Positions 50,111-59,071 of a stretch of 64,000 bases of DNA are shown here, in pieces. Every line of letters begins with the position of its first letter. Position 1 is the first letter of the stretch. Below the pieces are notes generated by a model, which saw nothing but the letters and a program-made list of their open reading frames with translations, was not told the origin of the DNA and did no database searches. The position numbers and the translations under genes are program-made. Origin of the DNA: Actinoplanes subtropicus (GTDB lineage: Bacteria; Actinomycetota; Actinomycetes; Mycobacteriales; Micromonosporaceae); assembly GCF_000721705.1 (NCBI RefSeq), contig NZ_JOJL01000021.1, positions 62,001 through 126,000 on the forward strand, read 5' to 3'.

Positions 50111-50518
50111 TCAGCCCAGCAGTTTGGTGAGAGCGTCCCGGGCCGTCGCCGAACTCCCCGCCAGCTTCGCCAGCAGCCCGGCCAGCGCGACCAGCCACTC
50201 CTCCACCCCGACCGTGCTGCGCTTGATGGTCACGCCGCGGACGATCTGGTGTATCTCGGCGTGCACCCCGTGCGACTCCTGCCTCAGCCGCAGCACCTCG
50301 TCCGGCGTCCGGATGGTCAGCGCCACCGGCGTGCCCTCCCGCCCGTTCATCCGGTCGGCCAGCGAGCGCTTGCGCTCCACCTCGACCATGCCCGCCGGGA
50401 GCGCGTCGCCGAGGACCGTCGTCAGGACGCGGGTGTACGACTCGACGTCCGCCCGGTCGGCTCGCAGCGCCGCGGCGATCAGGTGCAGGTCGCCCATCGG
50501 GCCCAGGCCGGCGGTCAT
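50111..50518 (-). CDS. Hypothetical protein of the YbjQ operon
   Basis: A 135-aa soluble protein without a family I recognise. The first part (DLHLIAAALRADRADVESYT) looks helical; the middle is charged (VEVERKRSLADRMNGREGTP) and the end is a hydrophobic helix (VEEWLVALAGLLAKLAGSSA). ATG 50518 overlaps the stop of the YbjQ-like gene upstream by 4 nt, so it is the last gene of a coupled three-gene operon. Confidence 0.7.
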   Translation of the reverse strand: MTAGLGPMGDLHLIAAALRADRADVESYTRVLTTVLGDALPAGMVEVERKRSLADRMNGREGTPVALTIRTPDEVLRLRQESHGVHAEIHQIVRGVTIKRSTVGVEEWLVALAGLLAKLAGSSATARDALTKLLG

Positions 50519-51348
50519 CGGTCGGTCAGGGGCAGCACCAGCTGCGGCTTGGCGATCACGTGGTCGGCGCGCAGCGGGCGCACGGCCGTGCCGATCGCGA
50601 AGAACTCCGTGGTGTGCCCGCCCCAGCGGTGCGTGTTGGACAGCATCTGCACGCCGACGATCCCCTCCGCGTGGAGCTCTTCCGCTTCCGCCTGCATGCG
50701 GCTCATCGCCAGCTCGCGGGCGTCGTACAGCGCCTCGGTGTACTGCGGGATCTCGACATTCTGCCCGATGTTGCCCATCGCCTGCCAGAACCGCTGGTGG
50801 GCGATGTGGTAGACGCAGGTGCCCATGGTCATGCCGAGCGGGGCGTAGCCGGCCTGGATCAGCGTCCAGAAATCCTGCCCGGAGAGGTCGCTGGTGAACG
50901 GCTGGTTGTGCCGGTTGCGCCAGGTGCCGCCGTCGTTGTCGGGCGGGGCGTCGGCCTTGACCGCGGTGCCGATCGCGATGAACTCGGCCAGTTCGGAGCC
51001 GAACTCCTTGAACTCGATATCCAGCCGTACGCCCACGATGCCGTCGGCGCCGAGCGCGTCCGCCTCCGCCTCCATCCGGGTCATCGCCAGCTCCCGGGCG
51101 TGGTACATCGCCTGGGAGAGCTGGTCGAGCTCGCGGTTCTGGCTCCACCGGCCGAACTGGATGCCGACGTGGTAGATGCTCGAACCGAGAACCAAACCCA
51201 ACGGGCGAAAACCGGCTTCCCGTACGAGGAGGAACTCGTTCACGCTCAGGTCGGAGGTGAACAGGCTGGTCGGCTGGCCGGGCCGCATCTGCGCCAGGCG
51301 GCGCATGGCATCGTCGGGTACGCCCGAGGGCTGAGTTTGCACGGTCAT
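50515..51348 (-). CDS. Duplicated YbjQ-like (heavy-metal-binding-domain) protein
   Basis: A 277-aa protein with two YbjQ/DUF74-like modules. Each has a Thr-Ser-Asp-Leu-Ser opening (LFTSDLSVNEFLLVREAGFR and PFTSDLSGQDFWTLIQAGYA), a helix of type ARELAMTRMEAEADALGADG and the strand GIVGVRL or GIVGVQM. YbjQ proteins form pentameric rings of unknown function; the 'heavy metal binding' name is historical and no metal ligands are evident. Both ends overlap neighbouring genes by 4 nt. Confidence 0.82.
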   Translation of the reverse strand: MTVQTQPSGVPDDAMRRLAQMRPGQPTSLFTSDLSVNEFLLVREAGFRPLGLVLGSSIYHVGIQFGRWSQNRELDQLSQAMYHARELAMTRMEAEADALGADGIVGVRLDIEFKEFGSELAEFIAIGTAVKADAPPDNDGGTWRNRHNQPFTSDLSGQDFWTLIQAGYAPLGMTMGTCVYHIAHQRFWQAMGNIGQNVEIPQYTEALYDARELAMSRMQAEAEELHAEGIVGVQMLSNTHRWGGHTTEFFAIGTAVRPLRADHVIAKPQLVLPLTDR

Positions 51349-52265
51349 CGCATGCTCCGCAGCGGCAGGATGGTGAGACTGGGGGTGGACTTGCGTCCGG
51401 TCTTGAACTTGGCGATCGCGTTGCCGGTGACGATGCACTCCGCGGCGTGGTCGGTGTGGTTCTCGCCGGCTTCCACCTTCCACATCCTCGAGCGGAGGGC
51501 GGACATCAGCGCCGCGTCCGCGCCGAGGGCGGCCGCCTGCCGGGCGAAGTCGTCGCGGGCGGCGGCCCGGACGTGGGTGATCAGCTCGGTGTAGCCGGTG
51601 ACCTCGATGTTGCCGGCGAACGGGCTGAGCGCCGTGTTCGTACGCCAATCGTCGTGGCGCACGGCGACCGACAGCCCGTAGACGATCCCGGCCGGGACCC
51701 AGCCCGCGCCGAGCAGCTTGGCGAGGTCCTGCGCGGCCAGATCGGTGGTGAAGGTCCGCTCCGGCCGCTGCCGCCCGCGCGAGCGGACCGCCGTGCCGAG
51801 CGCCATGAACTCGTGTTTCTGCCCCTCCATCCGCTCCTCGGTGAGCCGCACGCCGACCACGCCGTCGGCGCCGAGCGCGGTCGCCTCCTGCCGCATCCGG
51901 CCGAGCGCCGTATCCCGGCCGTGGCGGATCGCCCTCGCCCATGGCTCGTAGCCGGAGAAGCGCGTCTGCCGCACCATGCTGGTCGGCTCGCCCAGGCGGG
52001 GGCCGCCGTAGAAGCCGGAACGGGGACCGCCGCCCCAGCCGGGCTGCCAGCCGCAGCCGCCCCAGCCGCTCCAGCCGATCTGCATCACCGTCGTGCCGAG
52101 CACCTCGCCGACCGCCTCGAAGCCGGCCACCTCGAGCCCGGCCAGGCCGTCGGCCGACAGCAGCGACGTGCGGACGCCGTCCGCCGAGGCCCGCTCGATG
52201 CGCGCCTTGGCCACGGGCGGCAGGCCGCGCCCGTCCCAACCGTCAACCGTCACGTCTCCAGTCAT
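51345..52265 (-). CDS. YbjQ-like protein with two modules and Trp/Gly-rich insert
   Basis: A 306-aa protein, first of the three-gene operon. It has an N-terminal 50-residue part, a Gly/Trp-rich loop (GWSGWGGCGWQPGWGGG) and two YbjQ-like modules (RMRQEATALGADGVVGVRLT, and FTTDLAAQDLAKLLGAGWVP leading to AAALGADAALMSALR). The Gly/Trp-rich insert is unusual for the family. ATG 52265; the divergent gene at 52414 leaves 148 bp for promoters. Function unknown. Confidence 0.82.
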   Translation of the reverse strand: MTGDVTVDGWDGRGLPPVAKARIERASADGVRTSLLSADGLAGLEVAGFEAVGEVLGTTVMQIGWSGWGGCGWQPGWGGGPRSGFYGGPRLGEPTSMVRQTRFSGYEPWARAIRHGRDTALGRMRQEATALGADGVVGVRLTEERMEGQKHEFMALGTAVRSRGRQRPERTFTTDLAAQDLAKLLGAGWVPAGIVYGLSVAVRHDDWRTNTALSPFAGNIEVTGYTELITHVRAAARDDFARQAAALGADAALMSALRSRMWKVEAGENHTDHAAECIVTGNAIAKFKTGRKSTPSLTILPLRSMR

Positions 52266-52413
52266 ACCCCTGCCGCGCCAGTGGCGGGGTACCGGTCCGC
52301 AGTCGTGCTGACCACAACCTTGCCCAGGGCCCCGTCCGGCGGGCCGTTTCGGTCGTACACGACCGCTCTCCTGGGAAGCGACGATAATTTGGGACGACAA
52401 GGAGGAATGCGCT

Positions 52414-52875
52414 ATGTCCTATGCGGTGGACTTCGAGACGGTCTCGACCGTCGGCCTGGAATCGTCACCGGTCGCGCCCGCGCTCGCCGGCCTGCGGGCG
52501 AACGAGGCCCGGTACTTCAAGAACAAGTACGACCACGTCTTCACGACCGAGCCGGCGAGCGACGCCAAGGCGACCCTCGACTGGGTGAACGAGATCCTCG
52601 AGGAGGAACGCGGCCTCGTCATCGCGTCCCGCCCGCTCGAGGCGACCGAGTTCCAGGTCGAGAACATCCGGATGGCGTACGTGTTCTACGAGAACGGCCT
52701 GTCCATCAACGTGATGTACACCCTCGACGACGGCGGGAAACGGGCGGTCGGCTTCAAACTCTCCGACGGCATGGAGGCGCCGGAGGAGCTCGGCGCGTTC
52801 AAGTTCGCCCGCCAGAAATCACGGCTGGCCGGCACCATCCGCGGCTCCTACTTCGTCATCAAGAAGGAGCACTGA
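52414..52875 (+). CDS. Hypothetical protein
   Basis: A 153-aa soluble, acidic/basic balanced protein that I do not recognise: YAVDFETVSTVGLESSPVAP, ANEARYFKNKYDHVFTTEPA, then FQVENIRMAYVFYENGLSIN. Start is clear (AAGGAGGAATGCGCT before ATG). It is divergent from the YbjQ operon and its last 17 bp overlap the convergent PNGase-A-like gene. No signal peptide or membrane helix. Confidence 0.7.
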   Translation: MSYAVDFETVSTVGLESSPVAPALAGLRANEARYFKNKYDHVFTTEPASDAKATLDWVNEILEEERGLVIASRPLEATEFQVENIRMAYVFYENGLSINVMYTLDDGGKRAVGFKLSDGMEAPEELGAFKFARQKSRLAGTIRGSYFVIKKEH

Positions 52876-54403
52876 CCACGAAGCCGTTGACGGTTCTGAT
52901 GGTGCGGTCGTACCGGCCCTGCCGGTAGCGCTCCTGCGAGGTGCCGACCGCCTGCCGCTGGTCGCGCGGCACACCCTGGAGATAGCTGGCCTGTCCCCGG
53001 TAGGTGTCGTCCCGGCCGAGGCCCGCGTCGGTCATGGTGATCGTCGTGGTCAGGCGGTTGTCGGCGCCCACCGTGAGGCTGCCGTCGATGGCGTACCGGT
53101 CGGCGGCGCGGGTCACGCCGGCGAAGCCTGACGGTCCGGTCACCACGCCGGTCACGTCGTCGGTCCAGGTCGCCGTCAGCGCGTCGGGGTTCTCCCCGTC
53201 GCCCCAGGTGTGCGTGCTGTCGTTGCCGACCCGCTCGCGCACCGAGGTGGTGACCAGGCCGTGTGACGTACGGAGGTAGCCGGTGGCCGTGAAGGTGTGC
53301 GCGGCGTGCAGGACGACGTTGCGGCTCCCGGTGGTGACCTCGTTCGTGAGGGTGCCCAGGCGCGAGCCGAGCAGGCCGCCGGTCTCCCGCCGTACGCCCG
53401 GATCCCGCCAGCCGAGGAAGTTGATCGGCGTGTCCCAGCCGCCCTGCCCGGCGGGTACCCCCACGACGTGCACGGCGACGGTGTGCGCGGCCCCGTCGGT
53501 GAGCGACCCGAGGAACGGCGTGAGGTCGTACGTGAGGGGTTTGATGTCGAAGGCGCGCGGCGCGGGCAGCACGTACCAGAGGTAGGGGTTCGACCAGCCA
53601 CCGGTGTAGACGTGCGGGAACGGCGCCGCGATGCCGGCCACCTTGCCGTCGAGCAGCACCTGCACCTCGCGGTAGGGCCCCGGGTCGGCCGGGCAGGAGT
53701 AGCCGGTGGCGCTGGGCGCGGTGAGATACCAGAATTCCTCGCAGCCGCCGCCGGATCCGGTGGCGTAGACCTCGGCGAGCAGCCGCTCGGTGTTGCGCGG
53801 CACGGTCAGCGTGCCGGCCAGGTCCTGCCCATCGGCGTGGGCGCCGGCCAGCGGCAGCACGTCGCTCGCGGAGCGCGGGGCCGGGTGCGCCCGGTCGGCC
53901 GCGTAGAAAGTCAGGCTCACCTTGACGTTCAGCACGCCGGTGTACGTGTCGTCGACCGTGTTGCCGAGATACATGTTCACGGTTTGCGGCTCGGCCAACA
54001 GCGCGGAGTACCCGGTGACGTCCTTCTCCACCGACCACGCGATGCCGTCGGGCGAGGGCTCCGGCGTGGACGTCTTGAAGATCTCGACCCCGCCGAGCGT
54101 GAGCCAGCCGAGGCGGTCGTACTGTCGTCCGGCCACCGACCCGTCGAGCCGCAGCACGACCTTGGCCCACGGCCCCCGGCAGACCGGCCGGTACGCGTTC
54201 TGATAGACGTCGTAGTTGTCGAAGGCATGCTCGAGAATCGTCGTCGAGCACGACGCGGTCCCCGGCGTGGCAACGGCCGGCGCCGCGGTACGCGGATCGT
54301 CCCAGTCGGTGCCGAACTGAGCCGGCGCGGTAGCCGCGCGAGCCACGGCGGGCCCGGCCAGCGCCAGGAGAACACCAGCAACGACAGCGATCAATCTGCG
54401 CAT
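52859..54403 (-). CDS. Secreted PNGase-A-like glycoamidase family protein
   Basis: A 514-aa protein with a signal peptide (MRRLIAVVAGVLLALAGPAV, cleavage near ARA-AT). The mature part matches the plant/fungal peptide-N4-(N-acetyl-beta-glucosaminyl)asparagine amidase A family: SCSTTILEHAFDNYDVYQNA, WAKVVLRLDGSVAGRQYDRL, VEIFKTSTPEPS, then EEFWYLTAP and VYTGGWSNPYLWYVLPAPRA. Such enzymes release N-glycans from glycopeptides, so a role in scavenging plant or fungal glycoproteins is inferred. ATG 54403 or 54415. Family recognised by motif style; catalytic residues not assigned. Confidence 0.8.
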   Translation of the reverse strand: MRRLIAVVAGVLLALAGPAVARAATAPAQFGTDWDDPRTAAPAVATPGTASCSTTILEHAFDNYDVYQNAYRPVCRGPWAKVVLRLDGSVAGRQYDRLGWLTLGGVEIFKTSTPEPSPDGIAWSVEKDVTGYSALLAEPQTVNMYLGNTVDDTYTGVLNVKVSLTFYAADRAHPAPRSASDVLPLAGAHADGQDLAGTLTVPRNTERLLAEVYATGSGGGCEEFWYLTAPSATGYSCPADPGPYREVQVLLDGKVAGIAAPFPHVYTGGWSNPYLWYVLPAPRAFDIKPLTYDLTPFLGSLTDGAAHTVAVHVVGVPAGQGGWDTPINFLGWRDPGVRRETGGLLGSRLGTLTNEVTTGSRNVVLHAAHTFTATGYLRTSHGLVTTSVRERVGNDSTHTWGDGENPDALTATWTDDVTGVVTGPSGFAGVTRAADRYAIDGSLTVGADNRLTTTITMTDAGLGRDDTYRGQASYLQGVPRDQRQAVGTSQERYRQGRYDRTIRTVNGFVVSAPS

Positions 54404-54509
54404 GCCGATCACCATGTCACGCCCAGCGACCCATGTCGATGCATGGACGAGGCGCGGCATTTCAGTGGAATTTCCGTGCGCATTCAGCGCTCGTCGCTAC
54501 GGTGCGCTC

Positions 54510-54899
54510 GTGAAACTCCATCGCATCCTCGCGCCGCCGGCCATCTTCGCCGTGGTCGCCTTCGGGCTCAACGTGTCGCCCGCCTTCGCGACCACCGACG
54601 ACGACGGCAGTGTGGACACCGGCAGTTCGTCCACCACGCCCGACTACAACTGCCACGAGTGGTCGGACGGCGACTACGGCTACATCCGCCTGGTCCGGGT
54701 GATCAACGACGGTGGCTACAGCCGGGCGCGGCCCTACGCCACCGCCACAAAGATCATGCTGCTGGTGCGCGGGACGGATCACTGGTCCAACTACTGGTGC
54801 AAGAACAAGTACGGCAACATCTGGTATCACCTGTCCAGCTACGACCAGGACTACGGGTACGGATTCGCGTACTCCGGGCATTTCACCATCCTCGGCTGA
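54510..54899 (+). CDS. Small secreted protein, unknown function
   Basis: A 129-aa precursor. Signal peptide VKLHRILAPPAIFAVVAFGL ends at AFA near residue 27. The mature part is Asp/Ser-rich at the start, then Tyr/Trp-rich (HEWSDGDYGYIRLVRVINDG, GTDHWSNYWCKNKYGNIWYH), with two Cys. I do not recognise a family. GTG 54510 is taken because the signal peptide begins there. Confidence 0.65.
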   Translation: MKLHRILAPPAIFAVVAFGLNVSPAFATTDDDGSVDTGSSSTTPDYNCHEWSDGDYGYIRLVRVINDGGYSRARPYATATKIMLLVRGTDHWSNYWCKNKYGNIWYHLSSYDQDYGYGFAYSGHFTILG

Positions 54900-54946
54900 C
54901 CGGGGGTGCGCGGAACGCCCCGGGCGGCGATCATGCAAGCGTGGAG

Positions 54947-55504
54947 ATGCGACAGGTACGCGCCCGCTACACGGACCGCACCATCACCGTCTACCAGGCC
55001 TACCCGGCCGAGATCGCCGGGGCGGCGACGGCGGCCGGGCGGTTCGTCGCGCCGTTCAAGCGCGACCGGATGACCTGGATCAAGCCGTCCTTCCTCTGGA
55101 TGATGTACCGCTGCGGGTGGGCGACGAAGCCCGGCCAGGAACGCGTGCTGGCCATCGACATCCGGCGGGACGGGTTCGAGTGGGCGCTGGCCAACGCGGC
55201 CCTGAGCGACTTCGACCGGGATCTCTACCCGGACCGGCCGACCTGGGCCCGGAAGGTCCGGACCTGCCCGGTGCGGGTGCAGTGGGATCCGGAGCGCGGC
55301 CGGGACGGGCAGCCGCTGCCGTACCGGTCGCTGCAGGTGGGGTTGGGCGGCGTCGCGGTCGACCGCTACGTCGACGAGTGGGTGGAGACCATCACCGACA
55401 TCACCGATCTGGTACGCAGCATCCACGCGGGCGCCGAGCGGCCCCCGGCCGAGGCCGTCTACCCGTTGCCGCCGCACGTCGGGGCGGTCGTCGGCGCCCC
55501 GTGA
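54947..55504 (+). CDS. DUF4291-family protein
   Basis: A 185-aa protein with the conserved blocks of DUF4291: TITVYQAYPAEIAGAATAAG, the central KRDRMTWIKPSFLWMMYRCG and WDPERGRDGQPLPYRSLQVG. The R-M-T-W-I-K-P-S-F-L-W-M-M-Y-R block is nearly invariant in the family. Function unknown. The ATG at 54947 or GTG 54941 begins the family-typical N-terminus. Confidence 0.85.
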   Translation: MRQVRARYTDRTITVYQAYPAEIAGAATAAGRFVAPFKRDRMTWIKPSFLWMMYRCGWATKPGQERVLAIDIRRDGFEWALANAALSDFDRDLYPDRPTWARKVRTCPVRVQWDPERGRDGQPLPYRSLQVGLGGVAVDRYVDEWVETITDITDLVRSIHAGAERPPAEAVYPLPPHVGAVVGAP

Positions 55505-55579
55505 CATTTGTCCCGCCCACCGCACGACGAACGGGACGACGGGAACTGGCCCGCGGGTGCGATCGTGATAGGCGTGAGT

Positions 55580-56080
55580 ATGACGGCAGATGCGGTGCGG
55601 CTACGGCCCCCGATGCACCGAGTCAGCCCCCGCGCCGTGTGGTACTGGACGGCCCGGGCGGCAATCCTGTGGATCGTGCTGATCGCGCCCCAGGTGATCT
55701 GGTGGCTGGCGGACAGCGACGGCAGCGCGTTGCCCCACCTGATCGTGGGCGCGGTCTGGCTGGTGCTGGCCGCCGTGCACCTGGTGGTGATGCCGCAGTG
55801 GCGCTACCGGGTGCACCGCTGGGAGGCCACCGAGACGGCCGTGTACACCCAGACCGGCTGGCTCAGCCAGGAACGGCGGATCGCGCCGATCTCCCGGGTG
55901 CAGACCGTGGACAGCGAGCGCGGCCCGATCGAGCAGCTGTTCAAGCTGGCGAACGTGACCGTGACGACCGCGTCGGCGGCCGGCCCGATCAAGATTGACG
56001 GCCTGGCCGCGGCGGACGCCGACCGGCTGGTCGCCGACCTGACCACCCGGGTCGGCGAGACCACCGGGGATGCCACGTGA
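55580..56080 (+). CDS. Bacterial PH-domain membrane protein (YdbS-like)
   Basis: A 166-aa protein with two hydrophobic helices (AILWIVLIAPQVIWWLA and LIVGAVWLVLAAVHLVVM) followed by a bPH_2 domain (WRYRVHRWEATETAVYTQTG, ISRVQTVDSERGPIEQLFKL). It is the usual short partner of the larger bPH protein that follows with a 4-nt overlap, as in B. subtilis ydbST, which affect resistance to certain antimicrobials. Start ATG 55580 or GTG 55574. Confidence 0.85.
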   Translation: MTADAVRLRPPMHRVSPRAVWYWTARAAILWIVLIAPQVIWWLADSDGSALPHLIVGAVWLVLAAVHLVVMPQWRYRVHRWEATETAVYTQTGWLSQERRIAPISRVQTVDSERGPIEQLFKLANVTVTTASAAGPIKIDGLAAADADRLVADLTTRVGETTGDAT

Positions 56081-57624
56081 CCACCGCGATCGGCCCCGCC
56101 GACGAGGCCGTGCTCGACACCGAGGCCCCCTGGCGGCGGCTGAGCCCGCGGATGCTGGCCGTGCACCCGGTGCTGGAGCTGCGCCGGCTGATCGTCCCGC
56201 TGCTCGCGCTGCTGGTCGGCGCGCAGAACGGCAACAGCGGCGAGGGCGGCTGGTGGGCGCTCGGCATCGGCGTGCTCGGCATCGGGCTCGGCTTCCTGCG
56301 CTACTTCACCACGTCATTCCGGATCACCCCGACCCACGTGCAGGTCAAGCGGGGCCTGTTGCGCCGGCGGGTGCTGACCGTGCCGCGCGACCGGATCCGC
56401 ACCGTCGACGTCACGTCCAACCTCCTGCACCGGATCTTCGGCCTGGCCCGGGTCACCGTCGGCACCGGCCAGACCGACAAGAAGAACGACGGCGTGAAGC
56501 TGGACGGCCTGAGCGCCGCCGCGGCCGAGAACCTGCACCGCGAACTGCTTCATCGACCGGCGGCAAAGCAAAACCTCCAGACCGATGCGGCCGTACGCCC
56601 GAAGCCCGCCGAAGCCCCCGCCGAGACCATGCTCGCCAAGCTCGACCCGGCCTGGATCAAATACGGCCCGTTCACGCTGTCCGGCCTGGTCGCCATCGGC
56701 GTGCTGTTCGGCCTCGGCTCCCGCCTGGTCAACGAGGGCCACGTCGACCTCGGGAAGATCGGCTACGTCCACGACACCCTCGACTACCTGGGCCGGCAGG
56801 CGCTCCCGGTTGCGATCCTGCTGGTCGCCGCGGTGGTGGTCGTGTTCACCGTGATCGCGTCGACCATCGGGTACGTCCTGACCTTCTGGAACTTCCGGCT
56901 GAGCCGGCACGACAGCGGCACCCTGCACGTGCGGCGCGGCCTGCTCACCACCCGCGACACGACGATCGAGGAGCGCCGGCTGCGCGGCGTGGAGCTGAGC
57001 GAACCGCTGCTGCTGCGCTCGGTGCGCGGCGCCCGGGTGCTGGCCATCGCCACCGGCCTGCGGGTCGGGCGCGGCGGCGACCGGGGTGGCTCGGTCCTGC
57101 TGCCGCCCGCGCCCCGCGCGATCGCGGCGGAGGTGGCCGGCACGGTGATCGGCGACGCCGGCCCGCTGACCGTGGCGCTGACCCCGCACGGCCCCCGGGC
57201 CCGCCGACGCCGTTTCACCCGGGCCGCCACGGTCAGCGGCGTCCTGATCCTGATCGTGCTGGCGGTCGTGCTCCTCGGCGGCGCACCCTGGCCGGCGTTC
57301 TGGTCGGCGCTGGTGCTGTTGCCGCTCGGCGCGCTGCTGGCGTTCGACCGGGCCGCGTCGCTGGGCCACGCCCTTGACGAGGGCTGGCTGGTCAGCCGGT
57401 TCGGCAGCGTGGTGCGGCGCCGCTACGTGCTGCGTACCGACGCGGTGATCGGCTGGAACATGCGCACCTCGTTCTTCCAGCGCCGGGCGGGCCTGACCAC
57501 CCTGGTCGCCACGACGGCCGGCGGCCACCAGCGCTACGCCCTGCCCGACGTCCCCGACGCCGAGGCGCTGCGGGTGGCCCGCGCCGCCGTTCCCGGCCTG
57601 CTAAATCAGTTCCTCGCCGACTGA
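56077..57624 (+). CDS. Bacterial PH-domain membrane protein (YdbT-like)
   Basis: A 515-aa protein with three bPH_2 domains and several membrane helix pairs. The PH cores read [40 protein letters not shown] and [20 protein letters not shown]; hydrophobic helices include [19 protein letters not shown] and [17 protein letters not shown]. Overlaps the YdbS-like gene by GTGA. The pair probably forms one membrane complex; its exact role in actinobacteria is unknown. Confidence 0.87.
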   Translation: MTTAIGPADEAVLDTEAPWRRLSPRMLAVHPVLELRRLIVPLLALLVGAQNGNSGEGGWWALGIGVLGIGLGFLRYFTTSFRITPTHVQVKRGLLRRRVLTVPRDRIRTVDVTSNLLHRIFGLARVTVGTGQTDKKNDGVKLDGLSAAAAENLHRELLHRPAAKQNLQTDAAVRPKPAEAPAETMLAKLDPAWIKYGPFTLSGLVAIGVLFGLGSRLVNEGHVDLGKIGYVHDTLDYLGRQALPVAILLVAAVVVVFTVIASTIGYVLTFWNFRLSRHDSGTLHVRRGLLTTRDTTIEERRLRGVELSEPLLLRSVRGARVLAIATGLRVGRGGDRGGSVLLPPAPRAIAAEVAGTVIGDAGPLTVALTPHGPRARRRRFTRAATVSGVLILIVLAVVLLGGAPWPAFWSALVLLPLGALLAFDRAASLGHALDEGWLVSRFGSVVRRRYVLRTDAVIGWNMRTSFFQRRAGLTTLVATTAGGHQRYALPDVPDAEALRVARAAVPGLLNQFLAD

Positions 57625-57644
57625 CCGTCGCCTACCGTTCGGTC

Positions 57645-58229
57645 GTGGCCCGACCCGAGATCTATGTGAGCACCGACGTCGAGACCGACGGCCCGATCCC
57701 CGGGCCGCACTCGATGCTGAGTTTCGGCTCGGCCGCCTACACCGCCGGGAAGGAGCTGGTCGGCACGTTCACCGCCAACCTGGTCACGCTGCCCGGCGCG
57801 CAGGGCCACCCCGGCACGATGGCCTGGTGGGAGACGCAGCCCGAGGCCTGGGCCGCCTGCCGGGCCGAGCCGGAGGAGCCCGCCGCCGCGCTGCCGCGAT
57901 ACCGGGAGTGGCTCGAGCAACTGCCCGGCCGCCCGGTCTTCGTCGGCTACCCGGCGGCGTTCGACTTCATGTTCGTGTACTGGTACCTGATCCGGTTCGC
58001 CGGCTCGAGCCCGTTCTCGCATTCGGCGCTGGACCTCAAGACGTACGCGATGGCCCTGCTCGGCACCGAATACCGCGCGACGTCCAAGCGAGCCATGCCC
58101 CGCGCCTGGTTCGACGACGTGCCGCACAGCCACGTCGCCCTGGACGACGCGATCGAGCAGGGCGCCCTCTTCTGCAACATGCTCGCCGCCCGCCCCGGTT
58201 CGGCTCCCGGCCCGAGCCGTAGGCGCTGA
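57645..58229 (+). CDS. DnaQ-like (RNase H-fold) 3'-5' exonuclease family protein
   Basis: A 194-aa protein. ExoI DxE is in [14 protein letters not shown]; ExoII is around [17 protein letters not shown] (catalytic Asp); ExoIII is [11 protein letters not shown] (H-x4-D spacing HVALDD). All four acidic residues and the His of a DEDDh nuclease are therefore present. Likely a small single-strand DNA or RNA 3'-5' exonuclease. GTG 57645 begins right before the first motif. It follows the PH-domain genes by 20 bp. Confidence 0.82.
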   Translation: MARPEIYVSTDVETDGPIPGPHSMLSFGSAAYTAGKELVGTFTANLVTLPGAQGHPGTMAWWETQPEAWAACRAEPEEPAAALPRYREWLEQLPGRPVFVGYPAAFDFMFVYWYLIRFAGSSPFSHSALDLKTYAMALLGTEYRATSKRAMPRAWFDDVPHSHVALDDAIEQGALFCNMLAARPGSAPGPSRRR

Positions 58230-58349
58230 CGGCGTACGCCGCATCCTCCTTTTCCTCGGATCGGGCCAAGGTTCGCCGATCTGTCGATCAGGGGGTTCCG
58301 GTACGCCGTTTCACCTTCACGATCAAGGTGCGGGTCATCGCCTCGACGG

Positions 58350-58521
58350 TGGTGATGCCGACGCGGCCTCGAACAGCGGCGAGGTGGCCGGCACCGTCAC
58401 CGGGGTCGCCGACGTCGCCTCGTCCACGGCCGACGTGGCCGGGACCACCCAGCAGGCCGCGAGCAACCTCTCCCGGCCGGCCGCCGAGCTGACCGCGCTG
58501 GTCAACGAGTTCAAATACTGA
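58350..58521 (+). pseudogene. Chemoreceptor (MCP) C-terminal remnant
   Basis: The frame ending at TGA 58519-58521 reads ASNSGEVAGTVTGVADVASS, TADVAGTTQQAASNLSRPAA and ELTALVNEFKY. This is the last coiled-coil stretch of a methyl-accepting chemotaxis protein signalling domain. The receptor's sensor, HAMP and hairpin tip are missing and no start is present. It fills most of the gap between the exonuclease and the next gene. Confidence 0.7.
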
Positions 58522-58536
58522 CCGGCGGGTGAATTC

Positions 58537-58605
58537 GAGAGCACTGCTCTTGACAGAGTGCGGGCGCCCGGGGTTCACTGTACTCAAGAGAGAGCACTGC
58601 TCTCT
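58537..58605 (+). promoter_or_regulatory. Promoter flanked by two identical-type operators
   Basis: Two copies of GAGAGCACTGCTCTC lie 53 bp apart: 58537-58551 (last base differs) and 58590-58604, the second extending to a perfect 17-bp palindrome. Between them is a consensus -35 TTGACA (58550-58555) and, 18 bp later, a plausible -10 TTCACT (58574-58579). The first operator touches the -35; the second lies just after the expected start point. The layout is that of strong repression of the oxidoreductase at 58621. Confidence 0.72.
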
Positions 58606-58620
58606 GATTGAGGAGGAACC

Positions 58621-59061
58621 ATGCGTTACCTGGCCCCGAACCGCGCCGCCGAAATCTTCAACACCCTGACCAAGTGGCTCACCACCCGCGGCATCAGCCT
58701 GATGGGCAGCCGGGTGCTCGCCGTCCGCGGCCGCAAGAGCGGCGAGGTGCGCACCACGGTGGTCAACCTGTTCACGTACGAGGGAAGCCGTTATCTGCTC
58801 GCGCCCCGCGGCCACACCCAGTGGGTGCGCAACCTGCGGGCGGTCGGCGAGGGCGAGCTCCGCCTGGGCCGGCGCAGCGAACGCTTCACCCCGGTCGAGA
58901 TCGCCGACGCGGAGAAGGCTCCGCTGATCCGCCTCTACCTGCGCAAGTGGGCGTGGGAGACGGGCGCGTTCTTCGACGGCCTGAAGGCCGACTCACCGGA
59001 AGCGGACATCGAGGCGGCGGCGCCGGGTTTCCCGGTCTTCCGCATCGTCCCGGCCGGCTGA
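58621..59061 (+). CDS. Nitroreductase-family deazaflavin-dependent oxidoreductase
   Basis: A 146-aa Ddn-like split-barrel protein: GRKSGEVRTTVVNLFTYEGS, YLLAPRGHTQWVRNLRAVGE, then a C-terminal FPVFRIVPAG. It should use F420H2 (or FMN). The start has TTGAGGAGGAACC immediately upstream. It is preceded by the two-operator promoter at 58537-58605, so it is probably induced by a small molecule through a TetR-type repressor; no regulator gene is directly adjacent. Distantly similar to the protein at 610-1062. Confidence 0.85.
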   Translation: MRYLAPNRAAEIFNTLTKWLTTRGISLMGSRVLAVRGRKSGEVRTTVVNLFTYEGSRYLLAPRGHTQWVRNLRAVGEGELRLGRRSERFTPVEIADAEKAPLIRLYLRKWAWETGAFFDGLKADSPEADIEAAAPGFPVFRIVPAG

Positions 59062-59071
59062 CGACGGTCGG

